A DNA stretch of 64,000 bases, taken from contig CM076960.1 in the NCBI GenBank assembly GCA_039566865.1, positions 1,364,001-1,428,000 on the forward strand, read 5' to 3'. Under the pieces are notes generated by a model. It saw only the letters and a list, made by a program, of their open reading frames with translations, had not been told where the DNA came from and did no database searches. Shown one piece after another: positions 58,501 through 64,000 of this stretch; positions within the stretch are counted from its first letter, which is position 1, and every line of letters starts with the position of its first letter. A program made the translations under genes and the position numbers. Source of the DNA: Aurelia coerulea. Lineage: Eukaryota; Cnidaria; Scyphozoa; Semaeostomeae; Ulmaridae.

Positions 58501-61500
58501 TAATCATCTCTTATACTCTTTTTTCAATAATTTTTTAATGGGTTGAAAGGATTTCTAGCCATTTAAATCTAATTTAGGCTCACTATCACTAGTTTAACAT
58601 CCCTTCTGAAGGACTCTTTCATGTACACACAGTAATCCAGGAAACTCTTTATCATAGATTTCAAACCCAGTGCAAAAATGATAAATTGAGGACATTCAAT
58701 TTCTGTAATCTTTTCGCCCCCCCCCCCCCTCTTACAGATTTCTACCAGTAATAGGTAAAGATAAAGGCTTCTCATGGCGTAAAGGTAAAGTATTTGTCTT
58801 TAATTCACAACGTCGAGCATACAACCCCATTAGAAGCGTGAGAACTGTCAAAAATTTTCGGGAAATTATGATTATTTAGAAACAAAACTCCAGTAAAAAA
58901 TCCAATTTGTCCAATGCACAAGCTCATAGGCAAGCAAATGATCATATGATATAATATTAAGAAACAAACCTTCAATGATAACTCTAAATGGTGTATATTC
59001 TTTGCTTAGATCAACAATTGCCCCCTGCCATTTATCGCCACTATTTCCTGTTGCTGTAAACAATGTCGTATACGCTTGACTGCCGTCTCGTTGGATGTAA
59101 ACAATCAGATCTTTCGTATGTCGGCCGAACATATGGTAGAACATTCTCATCTTACACTGGCCACCTTGCAGAGCGTGGAACTTGATGCTGACAAGTCGAG
59201 CTTTCTGGTTGCGACGTCGTCCTGACATTTCCATGTACATGTAATAACCTGGGAAAGAAAGGATAGGATGAAACTATGTTCGAATAATATGAAGACAAAA
59301 ATAAACTGTGTTCTTTAAAGAAGTAACGCATACACTGCTTCTGTTCCTTTTTGCTTTGTTTGAATGCCTTAGATTCTAAAATTGATCAGTCTTGTCTGTC
59401 GTGAATCTATGCAATCCACGCAAAAAGTTATCGCTAAAATTAGACAGGAGGCATTACAATTCGCGTATATTTCTGAGTGAAATTCAGAAACCTAATTCTC
59501 AGCAGCTGAATCAGATATACAAAATTCTACTGGAGCAGATGTTTGGATTGCAATCCTCGTCTTTCGATAAATAGTCATGCTGTTTTTAACAGATTTATTT
59601 GCACGCAAGGCGAGGGAGCTAGCCACAAAGGTTTAAGGGTATCTCATGCCTCTTGTATTGTCTACGTTTGTAGCTTCTCGGATGGGCCGTAAAAATCCTT
59701 TTGTTTACGATCTCTAATTGCTATGAAATGGCGTTGTAATAACAATAACATGCAAAAGATACGGTCATTAAAAATCTACTGTTATTTGTTGGCTCAGTCA
59801 GAAAGACTACTATGTTAGATACGGAAAGTTTTGCACTGAGATAAGAACATACATGAATACAGTAAAAAGCCGCACATAAGAACCTAAGATTCTGAACTCA
59901 GCCTGTTTAGGTTCTTATGCAATGAGGCACATCTAGTAATCAGGATGTAGGTTCTTAATATAGGAAAATCTGTGAATCTAAATCTTAGCCAATTCTATTT
60001 GCACTCTTGACCCTATCCATTTCAACCCAATCTTACCCATTTTACCCCTGCAGGCCCTGCCAGTTTAGATATCAGCCTGAACTGGTTCTTATTTATTGGG
60101 TACAAAATATATTATTTCAGGCTGTAGGTTCTTAACAGATGAAGGTTCTTATGTGCGGGTGTTTACTGTACTTATAAGCTTACCAAGTGCAGTTCCATAT
60201 GTATGATCTCTAGTTGGTCCGCTATTTATAGTTGGCGTTCCACCATTATCCCTTGTCCAATTGAAATCATCATCAGTAGATTGTGTCCAATTACATTGAT
60301 CAACAGCATTTTCAAAATCACAGCCAATATAACCAGCACATGTATTGATGTCTTCATCACTGCCATCCCCACAATCATCCGTTAGATCACATAATTTGCT
60401 TTCGTCGATGCAAGCACCGTTTCGGCATCTGTTGAAATGATTATGATTAAATGATTTATAGGTAGGCCCTAAATTATTATAAAGTTTTGTTCTGATGAAG
60501 CGACAGCGATCACACATCCCCACAATCATCCGTTAGGTCACATAATTTGCTTTCGTCGATGCAAGCACCGTTTCGGCATCTGTTGAAATGATTATGATTA
60601 AATGATTTATAGGTAGGCCCTAAATTTCTGATGAAGCGACAGCGAAACGTAATTTAAGGACTATATTATCGAATTTCTTTATTGCATTAGTTGATAGAAA
60701 AGAGTTATCATTTGTTGAAATTATTATACAGGGCGCGCCAAAATAAACTATGCACGTTTGGCAGGCCACAATAAATCGTACACTGGATCGATCTTGAAGA
60801 TTTATGATTTAATCTTTAGCAGAAAGCCTGAATTAGACTCTAGGACTTTTTGCAAATTTTTCCTTTTTTTAGTTCTTAGAGCTAGAAGCAAGTTTCTTAA
60901 AATTTTCGTTTTCGAAAACATTGAAAACGATTAAAAAACGTCGATCAAATTTTAAAAGATTCAACATGAATGAACAAAGAGAAAATGTTTTCAGGAGGAT
61001 TTGGGGGTTTAGTACGAACTCTCGTACAGCAGGTTACAATTGGTCGATTGCTAAATCGCAAATCACCACGAAAAAGTTCTCTCTTTGTCCATTCATTTTG
61101 ATTCTTTAGAAATTTGATCGATGTTTTTTTATCATTTTCAATGTTTTCGAAATCTAAAATTTTAGGGAACTCGCTTCTAGCTCTAAAAACTGAAGAAAAA
61201 AAATTTTCAAAAAATTCCAGTATCTAATTCAGGCTTTCTGCTAACGATTAAGTCATAAATCTTCAAAATCGGTCCAGTGTACGATTTATTGTGGCCTGCC
61301 AAACGTGCATAGTTTATTTTGGCGCACCCGGTATGCAAATACTGGTTCAGAAAAATAACGTATCGATGTTTGTTAAAATTTACAACCATGCAGTATCTAC
61401 CAATTTCAAAATACTATAGCTTATTTCATAGTAGAAATGCAATCTTACAGTACAGGTATTGCGCACATTAACGTGGTTTTTGGTTTCCTTACTAAGAATT

Positions 61501-63413
61501 GTTGTCTAGAAACATTTATTGTGTCACATGGCTCAAGAATTCACATCGTAACATATTTTCACAAATCAGATTTTGTTACTTTAACCTTCCAAACTTCTAG
61601 GTTCATTACCTTTGAAGCTGTCTGTGAAAAGACTTGGAAAATAAATGGAACTTACGACCAAACTTGGTATGGTTTCAGCTTTGAAATTATGCAAATGCAT
61701 CATAGATATTCTAAAAAGCTTGAATAACCCACGCAAATGCAACAGGCCTTCATTTCTGATTGGAAACAAATGCTTGAAAGGGATTCATCAACGTCTCTGG
61801 TCCTTCATCAAGGATTACAAACTAATTTCAAAACAGTTTCCAGATATCATTAGCCATAACACTTATTTACTTATTTGCGTCTGTATGTACCGTAAGCTAT
61901 CAAATGGCAGAGAATTGAAGTGAGGGGTGGGTTTTTTTAGCTGTACAAAAGTTTTGATTAAAAGAAAGTTTAATGAACTCATTTCTATGTGGAGCTCAGT
62001 TGGGCACAAGGTCGTGGACTTGGAATGATTAGTAAGCGAGGAACTAAATGTAAACAAATTTTGCGATAACTTACATGTGTTTTCCCACCGGGTTTGTGCA
62101 AGTAGTCGGTCTTGTACAATTTGCAAAATCAATTTGATCGATAGCAATGTCACCTTGCCAACCGTTGCCAATGACACCCGTGAATGACATGTTGAAGGTA
62201 TGAAGGCGACGTCCAATTGAAACTTCAGCTTGCACCCATTTATTCTGGTTTCGACCTGAGGAACAAATAAAGTTGTAAGACAAGAAGCATCACGTTTGTT
62301 TGTTCTGCCAGAAGCCAATTCCAGTATATTAAGACGCAAACAGTTGGACATCTTCTATTGCAATGTTATGGAGTAAATTCCATTGGAAGATTGGTACATT
62401 ACTTAGCTGTCTTGGTACACTCGAACACATGGGTGGAAAAAATAGCGGACCACCGCACCAATGGTCCCAGAAATTTCTTCAGGTCTCCAGAAAGAAAGAA
62501 ATGCGAGAAGAAGGGAGAATTGATGATTCGATTTCGCGCGAAAATCCAAACTTTTTTCTTTGCATTTCAAACTAAGTCTTTAGAAATTGGATTGATGTGT
62601 GGTTAATTTAGGCAGTCTCCAGACTACAACAATACCGTTTATAATTTGGTAAGTAGTCAGTCGCAAAGTTAAACAAAATTCGCTAAACATCCTTTACAAC
62701 TGAGATTGAGGATTACTGACCAATCTTCAAAATCTGTCCCACGTATTTCTATCACGACCTACCAAAAAGTGGATTCTTATTTGGAGCACCCTGCTGTCAC
62801 AGAAAGTTTTTCAACGACTTTTCGGTCCCAGAAATTAAAATATATCTTCCACCCCTGCTCGAACAATTACCCTAAACCTTACAAGAGAGCCCAGGGGGGG
62901 GGTACTCAGTTATATTTAGGATAGGGGTGCTCAGGCTGAGGTACAATGCATCAACCCAAAAAAATAATTTCTACCGTGAAAATAGACCCAAAAAAATAAT
63001 TTTTCCTATCTTTATCCCAATCTTTTTCCTTTTTTCATATTTGAGACCCAAAAAAAGTAAGCCAGAATTTCAGGAACCCAAACTGTACAAATGGTTGACC
63101 CAAAAAATAATCTTTGCCCAAATTTTAGACCCAAAAACATAACCTGAGCACCCCTATCCTGAATAAACCAGAGTACCCCCCCTGGGCAAGAGAGAGCCCC
63201 ATCAAAATAGTGAATGCATACCTGAATATCTCCACATAACTGTTGTTCCATTGATATCAGTCAACCTTAACCACAATGATCCCACATTAGCACCATACAT
63301 ATGATAATAGAACGTCATTGTGCAATCTGCGAAGGAGCCTCCATATGTTGGACTCTGAATAACTGCCTTTTTGTTGTATCGACGCTGTGATGCCTCTAGG
63401 TAGGCGTACATAC
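53129..63413 (-). CDS. MAM/LDL-receptor-A single-pass membrane protein, 5' partial
   Basis: Ten exons, read right to left: 63413-63222, 62255-62075, 60428-60184, 59248-58970, 58235-57966, 57287-57197, 56764-56702, 55596-55503, 54220-54167, 53221-53129 (TAA). All have AG/GT borders and join in frame, giving 519 residues to the stop; the N-terminal part lies beyond 64000. Domain order is MAM (second half), LDLRa, MAM, LDLRa, Ser/Gly linker, transmembrane helix, cytoplasmic tail with NPVY and NPLY. MAM domains mediate adhesion and LDLRa modules bind ligands with calcium. Proteins of this type were reported from the Acropora skeletal organic matrix, so a matrix or adhesion role is plausible but inferred. 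Metazoan MAM/LDLRa receptors are numerous, so I give no gene symbol. Confidence 0.9.
53710..54122. mobile_element. pogo-like element D2
   Basis: Ends CAGTAAATCTCCGCATATAA and complement with TA flanks; relative of D1. Confidence 0.8.
54345..54781. mobile_element. pogo-like element E2
   Basis: Same family as E1 (CAGTAAGAACCCGCAAAATA), TA flanks, in the receptor tail intron 223 bp from D2. Confidence 0.8.
54944..55314 (+). mobile_element. LINE-like 3' fragment
   Basis: [20 protein letters not shown] is the same C-terminal signature; the copy ends in a TTA-rich tail (55288-55313). It lies antisense to the receptor gene. Confidence 0.65.
55803..55949. mobile_element. Element I3, left end degraded
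   Basis: Shares the TAGAAGCTCTAA interior and the right end with I1 and I2; lies in a receptor intron. Confidence 0.65.
56702..56764 (-). CDS. Receptor exon: 63-bp in-frame juxtamembrane exon, possibly a cassette
   Basis: TCACAG precedes the exon and GTAAGT follows it. Phases are 2 in and 2 out, so including or skipping it both keep the frame. It encodes [20 protein letters not shown] just inside the membrane. Read on without splicing, the frame hits TAA at the donor, so retention of this intron would truncate the tail. Confidence 0.75.
57197..57287 (-). CDS. Receptor exon: transmembrane helix
   Basis: The 91-bp exon encodes a Lys/Thr/Gly start, then about 25 hydrophobic residues ([20 protein letters not shown]) and a basic stop-transfer FKRKR. 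With cysteine-rich modules before it, this is a type I single-pass anchor. Confidence 0.9.
57668..57958. mobile_element. Element G3, abutting a splice donor
   Basis: TTAA then AGGGGCTCCGTG at the left; the right end has decayed and stops about 7 bases before the donor of the LDLRa 2 exon (57965). Confidence 0.7.
57966..59248 (-). CDS. Receptor exons: MAM domain 2 and LDLRa 2
   Basis: Exon 59248-58970 encodes [34 protein letters not shown] and WQGAIVDLS, the MAM core. Exon 58235-57966 closes it with [16 protein letters not shown] and then carries LDLRa 2. LDLRa 2 has six cysteines ([18 protein letters not shown], and a final Cys after [10 protein letters not shown]). A Gly/Ser/Lys-rich linker follows. 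All four borders are phase 1, typical of shuffled extracellular modules. Confidence 0.92.
59860..60168. mobile_element. pogo-like element D3, next to a splice donor
   Basis: Ends CAGTAAAAAGCCGCACATAA and complement with TA flanks. Its right end is 14 bases from the donor of the LDLRa 1/MAM 2 exon (60183). Confidence 0.8.
60184..60428 (-). CDS. Receptor exon: LDLRa 1 and start of MAM domain 2
   Basis: Joined to the previous exon the LDLRa reads [20 protein letters not shown], then [19 protein letters not shown]: six cysteines with the calcium-binding D-C-x-DGSDE box. MAM 2 then opens with [13 protein letters not shown] and [15 protein letters not shown]. The first part of this exon and its acceptor are duplicated about 151 bp upstream (60518-60579). 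Confidence 0.92.
60518..60579 (-). pseudogene. Duplicate of the start of the LDLRa 1 exon with its acceptor
   Basis: About 62 bases of exon 60428-60184 plus its acceptor and upstream intron recur 151 bp upstream. The coding match stops after GGGGAT, and no consensus donor follows, so it is probably a non-functional exon fragment with a decoy acceptor. Confidence 0.8.
60730..61331. mobile_element. TA-flanked element F2, longer copy
   Basis: Same ends and arms as F1 but 602 bp, with about 330 bp of extra interior sequence that F1 lacks. F1 may be an internal deletion of this form. It lies in the receptor intron upstream of LDLRa 1. Confidence 0.8.
62075..63413 (-). CDS. Receptor exons: second half of MAM domain 1 and start of LDLRa 1
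   Basis: Exon 63413-63222 encodes [30 protein letters not shown] and WLRLTD, the typical middle of a MAM domain (aromatic YYHMYG with one Cys). Exon 62255-62075 finishes it with WVQAEVSIG and [13 protein letters not shown], then begins LDLRa 1 with TCTNPVGKH. The acceptor at 63413 is in phase 1, so the first half of MAM 1 must be in an exon beyond the right edge. Confidence 0.9.
62648..62865 (-). mobile_element. Repeat N2
   Basis: Reverse-orientation relative of N1 in a receptor intron. Confidence 0.55.
62890..63186. mobile_element. Inverted-repeat element O with 8-bp duplication
   Basis: Ends CCCAGGGGGGGGGTACTC and near complement; CAAGAGAG flanks both sides (62882-62889, 63187-63194). 8-bp TSD fits a hAT-type non-autonomous element. 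The interior repeats GACCCAAAAAAATAA. Confidence 0.75.
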
Positions 63414-63640
63414 CTGTCAAGATAAATAACTTTCATTAGGACAACTAAAAATGATTGTTTGTTCCGTGCAAGATTGGTTTGTACATAAGTTTATTTATTT
63501 AATTTATCGGTAATGTCGTGCTACCTTCGCTATCAAGTTTCTCTGCTGTTTATTGAACTTTTAAAGAGCAATTTTCACCCAAGGTCCTTTGCGGGCACAC
63601 AGCAATTTCAAACTGTCTGAAAGTCAAACTTGGCCTGAAG

Positions 63641-64000
63641 AACAAGGGCAGATTTTGTAATACAATAGCAACAGTTGCTTTTGATTGACACCTCAATTCA
63701 AAGCGATTAGCGATTGCAGACAAAGGCAATTCTCTCAACCAATTCAAAACAAACAAAGCCGCAAAAGTTGCGCTGAAACCAGCTGGGCAAACTCTTGCCT
63801 TGTGCACGAGAAAGGTGGTTTTTAAGAGAAGTTATGTGCTTGTATCGAAAGAAGAAGGGTAAATCTAAAGTTCTGCCTGGCGGATTTCGTTTATTTGATT
63901 CAGGAGCTGAGTAGTAATTGTTTGAATGCCTTCTGCTCCGCTGCTGAATCAAATAAACGAAATCCGCCAGGCAGAACATTAGATTTACCCTTCTTCTTTC
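63641..64000. mobile_element. Hairpin element A4, cut by the window edge
   Basis: Left arm (AACAAGGGCAGATTTTG) and about 70 bp of the right arm are present; the rest is beyond 64000. It sits in a receptor intron. Confidence 0.85.

Larger units (their letters stand above)
50751..63640. other. Right-hand intergenic and intron stretches with nothing recognised
   Basis: Nothing assignable in 51400-53000 (open frames at 51376 and 52053 match no family I know), 53222-53709, 55951-56701, 56765-57196, 57288-57663, 58236-58969 (13-C run at 58717-58729), 59249-59859, 61332-62074, 62256-62647 and 63414-63640. Confidence 0.5.

Noticed and set aside
61863..62351. 162-codon minus-strand open frame over a receptor exon
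   Set aside because: It is a different frame of the region; the real exon there (62255-62075) continues the MAM domain.

Overview
This is animal nuclear DNA: A+T-rich, with two intron-rich genes carrying canonical GT-AG introns, dozens of short terminal-inverted-repeat elements, tRNA-derived SINEs and LINE tails. The gene content and repeat load suggest an anthozoan cnidarian, probably a stony coral or close relative. The strongest hint is a membrane-anchored MAM/LDL-receptor-A protein resembling the 'MAM and LDL-receptor class A domain-containing' proteins reported from the Acropora skeletal organic matrix. Species assignment is inference. Layout: 448-40901 (+) holds essentially the whole coding region of a CABIN1/Hir3 orthologue, the TPR scaffold of the HIRA histone H3.3 chaperone complex. 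I traced 51 coding exons by splice sites and reading frame. With a proposed one-codon start exon at 179-181 they join without a frameshift into about 1766 residues. Its introns carry most of the transposon relics and one striking feature, a 160-bp tandem array made of the end of a coding exon plus its splice donor (27875-29150). 40902-53000 is a gene-poor spacer between two convergent genes. It holds a 69-bp satellite (41446-43345) with four-unit higher-order structure, a diverged relative with three-unit structure (43770-44550), and a 4.9-kb inverted-repeat element (45625-50495) whose core is three successive near-perfect palindromes of 0.8-0.9 kb. A minisatellite with an inserted hairpin lies just to its right. 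53129-63413 (-) is the 3' part of the MAM/LDLRa receptor gene, running off the right edge. It has ten exons in the window: half a MAM domain, LDLRa, MAM, LDLRa, a transmembrane segment and a cytoplasmic tail with NPVY and NPLY motifs. The two genes do not work together in any obvious way: one is a nuclear chromatin factor, the other a cell-surface or matrix protein. They share the same mobile-element families in their introns. Several families (B, C, F, Q) end in TA-CCGGGTG with unrelated interiors, D and E end in TA-CAGTAA, and G, H and S sit in TTAA targets, so a few transposase lineages probably supplied most of the elements. No RNA gene, CRISPR array or prokaryotic feature was seen.
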